A DNA stretch of 64,000 nucleotides. It comes from Acidovorax defluvii (lineage in GTDB: Bacteria > Pseudomonadota > Gammaproteobacteria > Burkholderiales > Burkholderiaceae_C). Positions 45,213 through 54,010 of this stretch are shown one piece after another; position 1 is the stretch's first letter, and each line of letters opens with the position of its first letter. The translations under genes and the position numbers were made by a program. The stretch covers positions 62,001 through 126,000 of the forward strand of contig QLTU01000001.1 in assembly GCA_003268905.1 (NCBI GenBank). Reading direction: 5' to 3'. The notes below the pieces were generated by a model, which did not search any database, was not told the DNA's origin, and saw only the letters and a program-made list of their open reading frames with translations.

Positions 45213-45902
45213 ATGTTCCTGCACATCCAGAACGTTCTGACCGCTGAGGAAATCGCTTTCTTCCAGCAACACCTTGGCCCGGACGCCCCTTGGGTGGACG
45301 GAGCACGCAGCGCAGGGGGCCAGGCGCAGCACCAGAAAAACAACCTGCAGCTGTCGCAAGCCAGCGAGCTGTCTGCCCAGCTGCAGGCCAAGGTGAAGGC
45401 GGCTGTGCACCGCAGCGCCCTGTTTTTTTCAGCGGCCCTGCCACGGCGCATCTTCAACCCGCTGTTCAATAACTACGGCGACGGCGCCAACCACTACGGC
45501 AACCATGTGGACAGCGCCGTCATGCACTCCAAGGCCGATGGCTGCTGGGTGCGCAGCGACTTGTCTTGCACCCTGTTTTTGACCGCGCCCGAAGACTACG
45601 ACGGTGGCGAGCTGGTCATCGCCCAGGCCCTGGGCGAAAAGCGCATCAAGCTGCCCGCAGGCGACCTCATCCTCTACCCCAGCAGCACCGTGCACCAGGT
45701 CTCGCCCGTCACACGCGGGCACCGCATCTGCAGCTTCTTCTGGGTGGAAAGCATGGTGCGCGGGCTGGAGCAGCGCCAGTTGCTGTTCGACATGGACATG
45801 TCGCTGCTCAGGCTGCGCCAGGCCCATGGCGAAAGAGAGCCCTCGGTCATTGCGCTCTCGGGCACGTACCACAACCTGCTGCGCATGTGGGCCGATGTGT
45901 GA
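45213..45902 (+). CDS. piuC: PKHD-type Fe(II)/2-oxoglutarate hydroxylase PiuC
   Basis: 229 aa, YbiX/PiuC family. Iron ligands H98 and D100 (NHVDSAV) and the distal His in STVHQVSPVTRGHRI, with R for 2-oxoglutarate. FNPLFNNYGDGANHYGNHVD is the family hallmark. Located 36 bp after the TonB receptor, a conserved pairing in iron-regulated loci; the substrate is unknown. A repeat-based terminator follows. Confidence 0.93.
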   Translation: MFLHIQNVLTAEEIAFFQQHLGPDAPWVDGARSAGGQAQHQKNNLQLSQASELSAQLQAKVKAAVHRSALFFSAALPRRIFNPLFNNYGDGANHYGNHVDSAVMHSKADGCWVRSDLSCTLFLTAPEDYDGGELVIAQALGEKRIKLPAGDLILYPSSTVHQVSPVTRGHRICSFFWVESMVRGLEQRQLLFDMDMSLLRLRQAHGEREPSVIALSGTYHNLLRMWADV

Positions 45903-45938
45903 GGCGGCGGCATCCCGCAGTGTCACACCCAACCAAAA

Positions 45939-45995
45939 TGCTTTTATTTATATAGCACCTTGCGCTTACTGGATAAGCGCCAGGTGCTATTTTTG
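45939..45995 (+). repeat. Palindromic repeat acting as terminator after piuC
   Basis: GCTTTTATTTATATAGC, then ATAGCACCT-T-GCGCTT, loop, AAGCGC-C-AGGTGCTAT followed by TTTTTGC. The 45952-45990 stem is nearly perfect (15 bp with one mismatch) with T5 behind it, so this repeat copy can serve as an intrinsic terminator between piuC and the FMN dehydrogenase. Confidence 0.8.
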
Positions 45996-46000
45996 CTTAT

Positions 46001-47185
46001 ATGCCCCCTATTCCCGCACGGCACAAGGTTTCGCCCGAGATCGTCAACCTCGCAGACCATGAGGCGCATGCACGCCAGCATCTGGACGACAACGCCTGGG
46101 CCTACTTCAGCGGCGGTGCCGCCGACGAAATCACCCTGCGCGCCAACCGCAGCGCCTGGGAGGCCCTGCCGCTGTGGCCGCGCGTGCTGCGGCCGCTGGC
46201 GGGTGGCCACACCCGGGTCAGCCTGCTGGGCCGCACGCTGGCGCACCCGATTCTGCTGGCACCCATTGCCTTTCAGCGCCTGGCCCACCCCGACGGCGAG
46301 CTGGCCATGGCCTACGCGGCGGCGGCGCTGGGCGCGGGCGTGGTGCTCAGCAATCAGGCCAGCGTGTCGCTGGAGGCCGTTGCGCAAGCAGTGCTGCCCG
46401 ACCGCGGGCGCGGCCCCCTGTGGTTTCAGCTGTATCTGCAGCACGACCGGGGCTTCACCCAGGCGCTGGTGCAGCGCGCCGAAGCCGCCGGATACGAAGC
46501 CTTGGTGCTGACCGTGGACGCACCCACCAGCGGCGTGCGCGACCGCGAACGGCGCGCGGGCTTTCGGCTGCCACCCGGCGTGGGCCCGGTCAACCTTGCG
46601 GGCTTGCAGGCACCCGCTGCAGCCGAACTGCGCCCCGGCCAAAGCGCGCTGTTTGACGGCCTGCTGCACCAAGCCCCCACCTGGGACGACATTGCCTGGC
46701 TGCAGTCCATCACCCGCCTGCCCGTGCTCCTCAAGGGCGTGCTGCACCCGGCCGACGCGCGCCAGGCGGTGGCGGCGGGCACGGCGGGCCTGATCGTCTC
46801 CAACCACGGCGGGCGCACGCTGGACACCGCACCCGCCACCGCCAGCGCCCTGCCGCGCGTGGTGCAGGCCGTGGGTGGCGCGCTGCCGGTGATGGTGGAT
46901 GGTGGCATTCGCCGCGGCACCGATGTGCTCAAGGCCATGGCGCTGGGTGCGTCAGCGGTGCTGGTGGGGCGCCCTGCCATCTGGGGCCTGGCCAATGCCG
47001 GCGCCGCCGGTGTGGCGCATGTGCTGCGCCTGTTGCGCGACGAACTGGAGATTGCCATGGCCCTCACCGGCTGCGCCACGCTGGTCGATGCATCGCAGGT
47101 GCTGCTGAATGCAGACCTCCCCCAAGGCGGCGACCTTTCACCCCATTTCCCTGTCGGCAGTCATGATTTATTGCAAATACGATAG
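46001..47185 (+). CDS. FMN-dependent alpha-hydroxy-acid dehydrogenase/oxidase
   Basis: 394 aa, LldD/glycolate oxidase family. FMN-site and catalytic motifs: ILLAPIAFQRLAHPDGE, LWFQLYLQHDR, VLTVDAPTSGVRDRERR, LLKGVLHPADA (catalytic Lys), SNHGGRTLD (His base) and VDGGIRRGTDVLKAMALGA. Probably oxidises an L-2-hydroxy acid such as lactate; substrate not decided. ATG 46001 immediately follows the repeat terminator. It lies inside an iron-uptake cluster but shows no obvious iron link itself. Confidence 0.88.
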   Translation: MPPIPARHKVSPEIVNLADHEAHARQHLDDNAWAYFSGGAADEITLRANRSAWEALPLWPRVLRPLAGGHTRVSLLGRTLAHPILLAPIAFQRLAHPDGELAMAYAAAALGAGVVLSNQASVSLEAVAQAVLPDRGRGPLWFQLYLQHDRGFTQALVQRAEAAGYEALVLTVDAPTSGVRDRERRAGFRLPPGVGPVNLAGLQAPAAAELRPGQSALFDGLLHQAPTWDDIAWLQSITRLPVLLKGVLHPADARQAVAAGTAGLIVSNHGGRTLDTAPATASALPRVVQAVGGALPVMVDGGIRRGTDVLKAMALGASAVLVGRPAIWGLANAGAAGVAHVLRLLRDELEIAMALTGCATLVDASQVLLNADLPQGGDLSPHFPVGSHDLLQIR

Positions 47186-47194
47186 ATTCGCATT
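47176..47194. promoter_or_regulatory. Fur-box candidate upstream of bfd
   Basis: Minus strand AATGCGAAT-C-TATCGTATT; the right arm matches 6 of 9 positions of the ideal ATTCGCATT. Located 45 bp before the bfd ATG and overlapping the end of the preceding gene. Confidence 0.55.
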
Positions 47195-47238
47195 TATAAT
47201 CAATGCATCAACAACAGCCAGCCAAACTGCCTGCCGCC

Positions 47239-47511
47239 ATGATCGTCTGTGTTTGCCGCCGAATTTCCGACCGTGAAATTGCCCGCCATGCGCGCGCAGG
47301 AATGAGTTTCGACGATATCCAGTTCGAGCTGGGCGTGGCCACCCAATGCGGATGCTGCGAACGCTGCGCCCGCGACGTGGTGGCGCAATGCAGCGCAACA
47401 AGCCCGGTTGCCGCGCTGCACAATGAGACTGCGGTACAACCGGTTCAGCTTGCCAACTCTCTTCGGGAAAGCAAAGCATGGAACTCCTCTCTACACTCGC
47501 GGGCAGTCTGA
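47239..47511 (+). CDS. bfd: Bacterioferritin-associated ferredoxin
   Basis: 90 aa. [2Fe-2S] ligands C4 and C6 ([14 protein letters not shown]) plus C37-x2-C40 (TQCGCCERC), as in Bfd, which reduces bacterioferritin iron for release and is induced by iron starvation. ATG 47239 gives the usual MIVCVC start; an in-frame ATG at 47203 would be too close to the Fur box. The C-terminal third is poorly conserved and its last 34 bp overlap a small membrane-protein ORF. Confidence 0.9.
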   Translation: MIVCVCRRISDREIARHARAGMSFDDIQFELGVATQCGCCERCARDVVAQCSATSPVAALHNETAVQPVQLANSLRESKAWNSSLHSRAV

Positions 47512-47552
47512 TTTTTGTCGCCGGTTCGACCTGGTGGATCTTTCGCAAGTAA
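47478..47552 (+). CDS. Possible 24-aa single-span membrane protein
   Basis: ATG GAA CTC CTC... to TAA at 47550. The peptide begins [16 protein letters not shown] and ends STWWIFRK: a hydrophobic helix of about 18 residues with a positively charged end. It overlaps the bfd 3' end in another frame and precedes tonB. No family recognised; real translation is uncertain, but length, hydrophobicity and an aromatic/basic tail resemble bacterial small membrane proteins. Confidence 0.4.
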   Translation: MELLSTLAGSLIFVAGSTWWIFRK

Positions 47553-47576
47553 TCTGAACATTTTTGGGCATTGGCC

Positions 47577-47613
47577 CTTGTCCATCAAGCGCTGGCAGCT
47601 ATCATTTTTATAT
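47577..47613. repeat. Palindromic repeat (half) upstream of tonB
   Basis: CCTTGTCCATCAAGCGCTGG then CAGCTATCATTTTTATATG; contains AAGCGCTGGCAGCTAT. The tonB ATG lies in its 3' edge, so the repeat occupies the tonB leader. Confidence 0.75.
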
Positions 47614-48322
47614 GTCCCAACGAGATCGTTTTGCCCCTGTCGGGGGCGTGAGCCGCAATGCCGTGATCGTGGGTTCGGTGGTGATGCTGCATGTGGCAGG
47701 GCTTTGGGCCCTGCAATCGGGTTTGCTGCGCCGTGCGGCAGAGGTGATCGTGCCCGCAGAGTTGCTGAGCGAATTCATTGCACCACCGGCCCCCAGGGTC
47801 GCGCCGCCCGCGCCACCAACCCCTCCCGCCCCGCCGCCGCCGCCGCCACGGCCCGCGCCCAGGGTGCAGGCCCCGCGCCCGGCGCCGATGCCCGTGGCCA
47901 TTGCCGATCCCACACCGGCCCCCAATGCCCCGGTGGGCATCACCACACCCCAACCGCCCGCGCCCCCCATCGAAGCCCCGGTGGCACCTCCGGCGCCGCC
48001 TGCACCGCCCGCACCGCCCGCGCCATCCGCACCGGCCCGCATCGACATGCCCTCCAGCGATGCCACGTACCTCAACAACCCCAAACCCGGCTACCCGGCC
48101 ATCAGCAAACGCATGGGCGAGCAGGGCAAAGTGGTGCTGCGCGTGCTGATCGGCACCGACGGACTGCCGCAGAAGGTGGAAATCAACCAATCCAGCGGCT
48201 ACGACCGTCTGGACCGCCAGGCCCAGGAGGCCGTCATGCGCTGGCGCTTCGTGCCCGGCAAGCGCAACGGCGTGCCAGAGGCCATGTGGAGCCTGGTGCC
48301 CATCAATTTTGTTCTCGAATAA
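47612..48322 (+). CDS. tonB: TonB energy-transducing protein
   Basis: 236 aa. N-terminal membrane anchor (AVIVGSVVMLHVAGLWALQ), a long Pro/Ala-rich periplasmic spacer (residues about 55-150) and the C-terminal TonB domain (YPAISKRMGEQGKVVLRVLIGTDG, VMRWRFVPGKRNG). Couples the proton motive force to TonB-dependent receptors such as the one at 42924. Forms an operon with exbB (25 bp) and exbD. The start codon directly follows a palindromic repeat, with no clear Shine-Dalgarno. Confidence 0.93.
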   Translation: MSQRDRFAPVGGVSRNAVIVGSVVMLHVAGLWALQSGLLRRAAEVIVPAELLSEFIAPPAPRVAPPAPPTPPAPPPPPPRPAPRVQAPRPAPMPVAIADPTPAPNAPVGITTPQPPAPPIEAPVAPPAPPAPPAPPAPSAPARIDMPSSDATYLNNPKPGYPAISKRMGEQGKVVLRVLIGTDGLPQKVEINQSSGYDRLDRQAQEAVMRWRFVPGKRNGVPEAMWSLVPINFVLE

Positions 48323-48347
48323 CCGAACCACTGTTTAGGGAGTTTTC

Positions 48348-49064
48348 ATGGAATCGCAATTTGGCATCGCCAACGTCTGGATACAAGGTGACTTTGTCAC
48401 CCGCGCTGTCGCCATCCTGCTGCTGGCCATGTCACTGGCCTCGTGGATCGTCATCCTCATCAAGGCCCTGGACATCATCAAGCTCAAAAAACACGCCCGC
48501 GCGGCGCAGGATTTCTGGCACAGCGAAGACTTTGCCGCCGCCCTGACCAAGCTGGGCAACGACCCTGCGAACCCGTTTCGCCACCTGGCCCTGGAAGGCC
48601 GCGAGGCCACGGCCCACCACCGCAACACCAAGGCCCACCTGCACGACAGCCTGGACGTGAGCGACTGGGTCACCCGCTGCCTGCGCAACTGCATTGACGA
48701 GTTCACGGCGCGCATCCAGTCAGGCCTGGCCATCCTGGCGTCAGTGGGCTCCACCGCGCCGTTTATCGGCCTTTTTGGCACGGTGTGGGGCATCTACCAC
48801 GCCCTGCTGGCCATTGGCACCTCGGGCCAGTCCACCATCGACAAGGTGGCCGGCCCCATTGGCGAGGCGCTGATCATGACGGCCCTGGGCCTGGCTGTGG
48901 CCATTCCTGCGGTGCTGGGCTACAACGCGCTGGTGCGCGGCAACAAGTCCATCCTGAACGGCCTCAACAGCTTTGCCCACGACCTGCACGCCTACTTTGT
49001 CACTGGCGCCCGCGTGAACGCAGGCGAGCCCGGCAAGGTGCTGCCCATGAAGAAAGGCAGCTGA
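48348..49064 (+). CDS. exbB: TonB-system proton channel ExbB
   Basis: 238 aa, MotA/TolQ/ExbB family with three membrane segments (residues about 15-35, 130-155, 175-195). GLAILASVGSTAPFIGLFGTVWGIYHALLAIG and GEALIMTALGLAVAIPAVLGYN are the channel-forming motifs. Pairs with ExbD to energise TonB. Good GGAG-type leader. Confidence 0.97.
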   Translation: MESQFGIANVWIQGDFVTRAVAILLLAMSLASWIVILIKALDIIKLKKHARAAQDFWHSEDFAAALTKLGNDPANPFRHLALEGREATAHHRNTKAHLHDSLDVSDWVTRCLRNCIDEFTARIQSGLAILASVGSTAPFIGLFGTVWGIYHALLAIGTSGQSTIDKVAGPIGEALIMTALGLAVAIPAVLGYNALVRGNKSILNGLNSFAHDLHAYFVTGARVNAGEPGKVLPMKKGS

Positions 49065-49067
49065 GCC

Positions 49068-49478
<411 letters not shown>

Positions 49479-49633
49479 CCCAGGTGCCACGGGGCAGCGG
49501 CAAGGCCCCACGGATTGTTTGAGCATTTGAAGACCGGGGCACCAGATTGCCCCACCTTCCGCATCGCTGCCCTGCAGCGCACGCTCTACCCCATTTTCAT
49601 CGATCATCAGCAAAAATCACTTGACTCGTAATT

Positions 49634-49652
49634 GCGAATCGTTATCATTAGC
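49634..49652. promoter_or_regulatory. Fur box upstream of hemP
   Basis: Minus strand GCTAATGATAACGATTCGC agrees with GATAATGATAATCATTATC in 14 of 19 positions. It ends 30 bp before the hemP ATG, the best Fur box in the window. Confidence 0.75.
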
Positions 49653-49682
49653 GCAACGAATCGCAATGCACTTGAACTCCAC

Positions 49683-49916
49683 ATGCAAGCCACTTTGACC
49701 AACGCTTCTCCCCTGTGCTTTGCCGCTTCTGGCCAGGTGGTATCCGCACCTGCACCTGCAACATCCGGCCCACACACCGCAGAGGCTGCTTGCGCTACGG
49801 CGGCGGTAGACAGCAGCACGCTCTTGCAGGGACAAAAAGCCGTGGCCATTCACCACAACGGAGCGGTGTACCGCCTGCAGGCCACCAAGCTGGGCAAGCT
49901 GATCCTGACCAAATAA
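49683..49916 (+). CDS. hemP: Hemin uptake protein HemP
   Basis: 77 aa. The conserved C-terminal HemP block is LLQGQKAVAIHHNGAVYRLQATKLGKLILTK (key residues GQ, I-H-N-G-x-Y-x-L, T-x-x-G-K-L-I-L-T-K). In related bacteria HemP is a small iron-induced regulator or accessory of heme uptake; no heme receptor follows here. ATG 49683 is chosen over an alternative start nearer the Fur box. Confidence 0.9.
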   Translation: MQATLTNASPLCFAASGQVVSAPAPATSGPHTAEAACATAAVDSSTLLQGQKAVAIHHNGAVYRLQATKLGKLILTK

Positions 49917-50096
49917 ACCAGAAAGCCAGCCAGCGCGGTCGCCCGCGCCACCGGCAGCTGGCGCGGTTTCAGTGTTTCATCGTGGGGAGACTCCCGGGCT
50001 TGTCACAAGCCCGACAGGGTCTTTTTTGCCAGCCAACGGGTTTGCCCCCGCGTAGCCAGGCTTTTTTTGCCCCACGCTCCTGCATGCCTCGCAGCA

Positions 50097-50126
50097 AAAA
50101 AAAACCGGTCTACGGACCGGTTTTTT
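50097..50126 (+). terminator. Intrinsic terminator after hemP
   Basis: AAAACCGGTC-TAC-GGACCGGTTTTTT; usable in both directions given the flanking A run. Confidence 0.85.
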
Positions 50127-50159
50127 ATGATTCTCATGATAATTTCGGGCTGAAGTCCT

Positions 50160-50196
50160 TTATCTATAAGCGCAAACAGCTATTAAATTAATAGCA
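50160..50196. repeat. Palindromic repeat copy between hemP and HbpS-like gene
   Basis: TTATCTATAAGCGCAAACAG followed by CTATTAAATTAATAGC; contains ATAAGCGC and GCTATTAAATTAATAGC. Confidence 0.8.
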
Positions 50197-50210
50197 AAAA
50201 AAACCTCTGA

Positions 50211-50627
50211 TCAAAGGCCCAGTGCAGCAATGCCCGCGCGCGCAATCTGCGCATCCTCGGACGATTTCACTCCGCTCACGCCCACGGCGCCCAGGCATTG
50301 ACCATCTTTCATGATCGGCACGCCGCCTTCGAGCAGGCCATCGATGGCAGGCGCGCTCAGGAACGCCGTGCGTCCGCCGTTGACGATGTCTTCGTACACC
50401 TTGCTCTCGCGCCGGCCCAGTGCGGCCGTGTGGGCCTTGGCGGGTGCAATGTGCGACGACACTGCCGCCGCGCCATCCAGGCGCTGCAGCCACAGCAGAT
50501 GGCCGCCATCGTCCACGATGGCAATGGTCACAGCCCACTGATTCTTCAGTGCTTCGGCTTCAGCGGCCGCCGCGATCTTTTTGACGTCGGCCAGTTCGAG
50601 TTCGTGTTTGGTTTTCATGGGTGCCAT
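50211..50627 (-). CDS. HbpS/GlcG family protein
   Basis: 138 aa, DUF336 (GlcG/HbpS) fold: ADVKKIAAAAEAEALKNQWAVTIAIVDDGG, then HTAALGRRES and GLLEGGVPIMKDGQCLGAVGVSGVKSSEDAQIA. HbpS homologues bind heme; others sit with glycolate genes. Context (iron region, hemP) favours a heme link, but this is inference. Two starts are possible, MAPMKTKHEL (50627) and MKTKHEL (50618). Confidence 0.85.
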   Translation of the reverse strand: MAPMKTKHELELADVKKIAAAAEAEALKNQWAVTIAIVDDGGHLLWLQRLDGAAAVSSHIAPAKAHTAALGRRESKVYEDIVNGGRTAFLSAPAIDGLLEGGVPIMKDGQCLGAVGVSGVKSSEDAQIARAGIAALGL

Positions 50628-50829
50628 GCAAGGTTGTGGGGGACTGCATTGCAGGCCCCCGGACGAAAAATGCAAGCATAGCGGCAGCCGATTGCATGTA
50701 AACCGCCGCCTGAGGCGAAAGAATAGTGACCTAAAGTGTCTGAACGGATGCGGTTATTGCTTTTCGTCAGAACATCGCCACATAGAATCCAACGGTCTGC
50801 GTCGTGCAGGCTTCTAGGAGAGACACAAG

Positions 50830-51525
50830 ATGAATGACCAAGTCACCACCCTGGGCCACTCTGCGGGCTATGGCATCTCGCAGGAGCAGCGCCACAAGGT
50901 GCTGCGCAACACTTACTGGCTGCTCGCACTGAGCATGATCCCCACCGTGCTGGGCGCCTGGGTGGGTGTGGCCACCGGCATCACGCAGTCGCTGAGCGGC
51001 GGTTTGGGTCTGATCGTCTTCATGGGCGGCGCGTTTGGCTTCATGTATGCCATCGAAAAGACAAAGCGCTCGGCCGCCGGCGTGCCCGTGCTGCTGGCCT
51101 TCACGTTCTTCATGGGCCTGATGCTGTCGCGCATGATCGGCATGGTGCTGGGCTTCAAGAACGGCACCGACCTGATCATGACGGCCTTTGCCGGCACCGC
51201 AGGCGTGTTCTTCGTGATGGCCAGCCTGGCCAGCGTGATCAAGCGCGACCTCTCGGGCATGGGCAAGTGGCTCATGGTGGGCGCGCTGGTGCTGATGGTA
51301 GGCGCCGTGATCAACGTCTTCGTGGGATCGTCGGCCGGCATGATGGCGATTTCTGTGGCGGCCATCGGCATCTTCAGCGCCTACATGCTGTATGACCTCA
51401 AGCAGATCCTGGATGGCGGCGAAACCAACTACATCAGCGCCACCTTGGCCCTGTACCTGGACATTTTCAACGTGTTCCAGAGCCTGCTGGCCCTGCTGGG
51501 CATCGCCGGTGGCGAACGCGACTGA
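50830..51525 (+). CDS. Bax inhibitor-1/YccA family membrane protein
   Basis: 231 aa with seven membrane segments, BI-1/YbhL/YccA family. NTYWLLALSMIPTVLGAWVG, KRDLSGMGKWLMVGALVLMVG and the C-terminal YDLKQILDGGETNYISATLALYLDIFNVFQSLLALLG (conserved Y-D...D..N) are typical. E. coli YccA modulates FtsH. AGGAG leader, followed by its own terminator. Confidence 0.93.
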   Translation: MNDQVTTLGHSAGYGISQEQRHKVLRNTYWLLALSMIPTVLGAWVGVATGITQSLSGGLGLIVFMGGAFGFMYAIEKTKRSAAGVPVLLAFTFFMGLMLSRMIGMVLGFKNGTDLIMTAFAGTAGVFFVMASLASVIKRDLSGMGKWLMVGALVLMVGAVINVFVGSSAGMMAISVAAIGIFSAYMLYDLKQILDGGETNYISATLALYLDIFNVFQSLLALLGIAGGERD

Positions 51526-51550
51526 CAGCCCGTTGATCTTGACCACTGTC

Positions 51551-51578
51551 AAAAAGGCTCCTTCGGGAGCCTTTTTTC
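51551..51578 (+). terminator. Intrinsic terminator of YccA-like gene
   Basis: AAAAAGGCTCC-TTC-GGGAGCCTTTTTT, strong stem followed by T6. Confidence 0.92.
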
Positions 51579-51638
51579 TGGGCTCTTTACCAAGGTCAAG
51601 CCTCAATTGAGCGGCAGAGGTGCCGATAATGCAAGTAC

Positions 51639-52007
51639 ATGTATCCAATCCTGCCTTCCACCGCGCTGCGCCTGCTTGCTGTTTCAGCAGTTTTGCTGCT
51701 GGCAGGTTGCGAGATTCCCGGTCTGGGCCCTGACCCGCGCGTCGCCCAGCGCGATGCCGAGGCCAAAGCCATCGGCGGCGCCTGCCGCCATGCGCTGCGG
51801 GGGCTGGAAGACTGTTACACCCTCAACCCCAAGGCCGCCAAGGCCTCGGTGTTTGCCGGCTGGAAGGATATGGACGGCTACATGCGCGAGAACAAGATTG
51901 AAGGCACGCCTTCGGTGCTCGGCAAGGTGGACAAGCCGGAACGCAGCGAGCGCTCCACAGACATCGAGACTGAACCGCGCGACGCCACCAGCCGCGAGCG
52001 CAGTTAA
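51639..52007 (+). CDS. Putative lipoprotein, function unknown
   Basis: 122 aa. Signal peptide with lipobox LLLAGC (Cys24) predicts a lipidated outer- or inner-membrane protein. The mature part is charged (VAQRDAEAKAIGGACRHALRGLEDCYTLNP, FAGWKDMDGYMRENKIEG) and contains two Cys that could form a disulfide. The last 25 residues are acidic/basic low complexity. No known domain recognised. It lies between the YccA-like gene and convergent rlmD. Confidence 0.8.
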   Translation: MYPILPSTALRLLAVSAVLLLAGCEIPGLGPDPRVAQRDAEAKAIGGACRHALRGLEDCYTLNPKAAKASVFAGWKDMDGYMRENKIEGTPSVLGKVDKPERSERSTDIETEPRDATSRERS

Positions 52008-52112
52008 CGCCCGCGGTTTGCCGGGCCCACACCCCGATCTGGAGGACGGCCTCCAGATCCCGGCCTACTGGCCCATTCGGGTCTGGGGCTCCTCAAACCC
52101 AAACAAACCCAA

Positions 52113-53573
52113 TCAAACCCGCTCAAACACCGCCATGCTTTCCACATGCGCCGTGTGCGGAAACATGTTGACCATGCCTGCCGCCGTGCATTGGTAGCCT
52201 GCCAGGTGCACCAGCAGCCCGGCATCGCGCGCCAGGGTGGCGGGGTTGCAGCTGACATACACGATGCGCTTGGGCGGTGTCCAGCCCTCGGCACCTGCGG
52301 GCAACGGGCCAGCGCCTTCTGCCCCGATGCGCGCCTGCTCGATATCGGCCAGCGCCTTGGCCAACGCAAAAGCGCCCTCGCGCGGCGGATCGACCAGCCA
52401 TTTGTCGGCAGCACCGTCGGCCACCAACATCTCGGGGGTCATGTCAAAAAGGTTGCGCGCTACAAATTCAGTAGCTGCCAGCGCTTTATGGTCGTTGGCT
52501 ACAGCCTGATTCAGCACATAATTTTCGCGCGAGCGGGCCACCAGGGCCTCGCTGCCTTCGATGCCCAGCACCTCGCGCGCCTGGGTGGCCAGCGGCAGCG
52601 TGAAGTTGCCCAGGCCGCAAAACCAGTCGATCACGCGTTCGTGCGGCTGCACGTCCAGCAGGCGCAAGGCGCGGCTCACCAGCACGCGGTTGATGTGCGG
52701 GTTTACCTGCGTGAAATCGGTGGGCTTGAACGGCATGGTGATGCCGAAGTCGGGCAGCGCATACGACAGTTGCTCGCCGCCTTCGTCGAGCAGCTTCACG
52801 GTGTCGGGGCCCTTGGGCTGCAGCCACCATTGCACGTTGTGCTCGGCCGCAAAGGCGCGCAGCCGGGCAAGGTCGCCTGCGCTCAGCGGCTCCAGGTGGC
52901 GCAGCACCAGCGCGGTCACGCTGTCGCCACAGGCCAGCTCGATCTGCGGGCAGGTGTCGCGCGCGTCCATGCCCGCAATCAGTGCCCGCAGCGGCATCAG
53001 CATGGCGTCTACATGTGGCGGCAGCACGGGGCACTGCTGCATGTCGGCAACGTAGCGGCTTTTGCGCTCATGAAAACCGATCAGCACCTGGCCCTTTTTG
53101 ATCACATGGCGCACCGACAGCCGGGCGCGGTAGCGGTAGCCCCAGGACGGGCCCTCGATGGGGCGCAGCATGGTCTGGGCCTTGACCTTGCCCAAGTGCC
53201 AGAGGTTGTCTTCCAGCACCCGCTGCTTGACGGCCACCTGGGCGCCCATGTGCAGGTGCTGCATCTTGCAGCCGCCGCAGGCACCGGCGTGCAGGCCGAA
53301 ATGCGGGCAGCCGGGGCGTACACGTTGCGACGATTCGCGGTGGATCGCCGTCAGGCTGGCCTGCTCCCAGTTGTTCTTTTTGCGGTGGGTGTTCGCGGTG
53401 ACCAGCTCGAACGGCAGGGCACCATCGATGAAGATCACCTTGCCATCGGGCTTGCGTGCAACGCCCTGGGCATCCAGGTCGAGAGACTGCACCTGCAACC
53501 AGCCGTCGGGCAGGTCGGATGCATCCTGTGTGGAAGGTTCAAACGAGGGGGATAGTTCTTTCGGTTCGCTCAT
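52113..53573 (-). CDS. rlmD: 23S rRNA (uracil(1939)-C(5))-methyltransferase
   Basis: 486 aa. An N-terminal TRAM-like region and [4Fe-4S] motif with C-x-C pattern [14 protein letters not shown], then a SAM domain with [13 protein letters not shown] (motif I), the VDPPREGA motif and the nucleophile in [12 protein letters not shown]. Family assignment is clear. Between ENYVLNQA and [10 protein letters not shown] the sequence ANDHKALAA is encoded by a palindromic repeat copy (52459-52505). Confidence 0.93.
   Translation of the reverse strand: MSEPKELSPSFEPSTQDASDLPDGWLQVQSLDLDAQGVARKPDGKVIFIDGALPFELVTANTHRKKNNWEQASLTAIHRESSQRVRPGCPHFGLHAGACGGCKMQHLHMGAQVAVKQRVLEDNLWHLGKVKAQTMLRPIEGPSWGYRYRARLSVRHVIKKGQVLIGFHERKSRYVADMQQCPVLPPHVDAMLMPLRALIAGMDARDTCPQIELACGDSVTALVLRHLEPLSAGDLARLRAFAAEHNVQWWLQPKGPDTVKLLDEGGEQLSYALPDFGITMPFKPTDFTQVNPHINRVLVSRALRLLDVQPHERVIDWFCGLGNFTLPLATQAREVLGIEGSEALVARSRENYVLNQAVANDHKALAATEFVARNLFDMTPEMLVADGAADKWLVDPPREGAFALAKALADIEQARIGAEGAGPLPAGAEGWTPPKRIVYVSCNPATLARDAGLLVHLAGYQCTAAGMVNMFPHTAHVESMAVFERV
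52459..52505 (-). repeat. Palindromic repeat copy in frame inside rlmD
   Basis: GCTACAAATTCAGTAGCTGC followed by CAGCGCTTTATGGTCGTTGG and CTACAGC. The GCTAxxAATTCAGTAGCTG part matches the ygfZ copy. In frame on the minus strand. Confidence 0.65.
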
Positions 53574-53632
53574 CCCCCGATTGTCTCAGGCCCGGGACTG
53601 CGCTTGCCCCGGCCGTGGAGAAGCGGCCGCGT

Positions 53633-53926
53633 TCAACCCCGGTCTGCACGCGCAGGGCGCATGCCGCGCTGCCCCGACGCAGAGGCAAGCGGCAGCTTGT
53701 TGATGGTGAGCTCGCAGCCCTGGTCGTCCAGCGAGAAAACCAGCGTCGCGCCCGGAGCCACCTGGGGCAGGGTTTCATGGATTTCACGCGACATGTCCAC
53801 CGGTGGCGAGGGCGCCCGGTAAACGATCTCCTGATTGGGGGCATACACCAGATAGCAAGCCGCTGCGGCCGACTGGCTGGCGAATGCGGCCACCAGAGCA
53901 ACGGCAGCGTACGGAAATGCGGACAT
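53633..53926 (-). CDS. Small secreted protein, function unknown
   Basis: 97 aa. Signal peptide MSAFPYAAVALVAAFASQ followed by SAAAA|CYLVYAPNQEIVYRAPSPPV. Two Cys in the mature part (CYLVY and DQGCELTI) may form a disulfide. Good GAGGAGA Shine-Dalgarno before ATG 53926. No family recognised; the pattern VDMSREIHETLPQ is seen in Comamonadaceae hypotheticals from memory. Confidence 0.72.
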   Translation of the reverse strand: MSAFPYAAVALVAAFASQSAAAACYLVYAPNQEIVYRAPSPPVDMSREIHETLPQVAPGATLVFSLDDQGCELTINKLPLASASGQRGMRPARADRG

Positions 53927-54010
53927 GGTCTTCTCCTCGATCTGGTTGAAATTACAACCCATTATGCGGCGATGGCAGCCCCCAGCCAACGCCCGCCTGG
54001 CGGCCCACCA

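Noticed and set aside
43017-45410. 797-aa minus-strand ORF opposite the TonB receptor
   Set aside because: Shadow of the receptor gene; composition and lack of motifs show it is not a protein.
50126-50150. ATGATTCTCATGATAATTTC as a Fur box
   Set aside because: It lies between the ends of two convergent genes, not at a promoter, and matches the consensus only partly.
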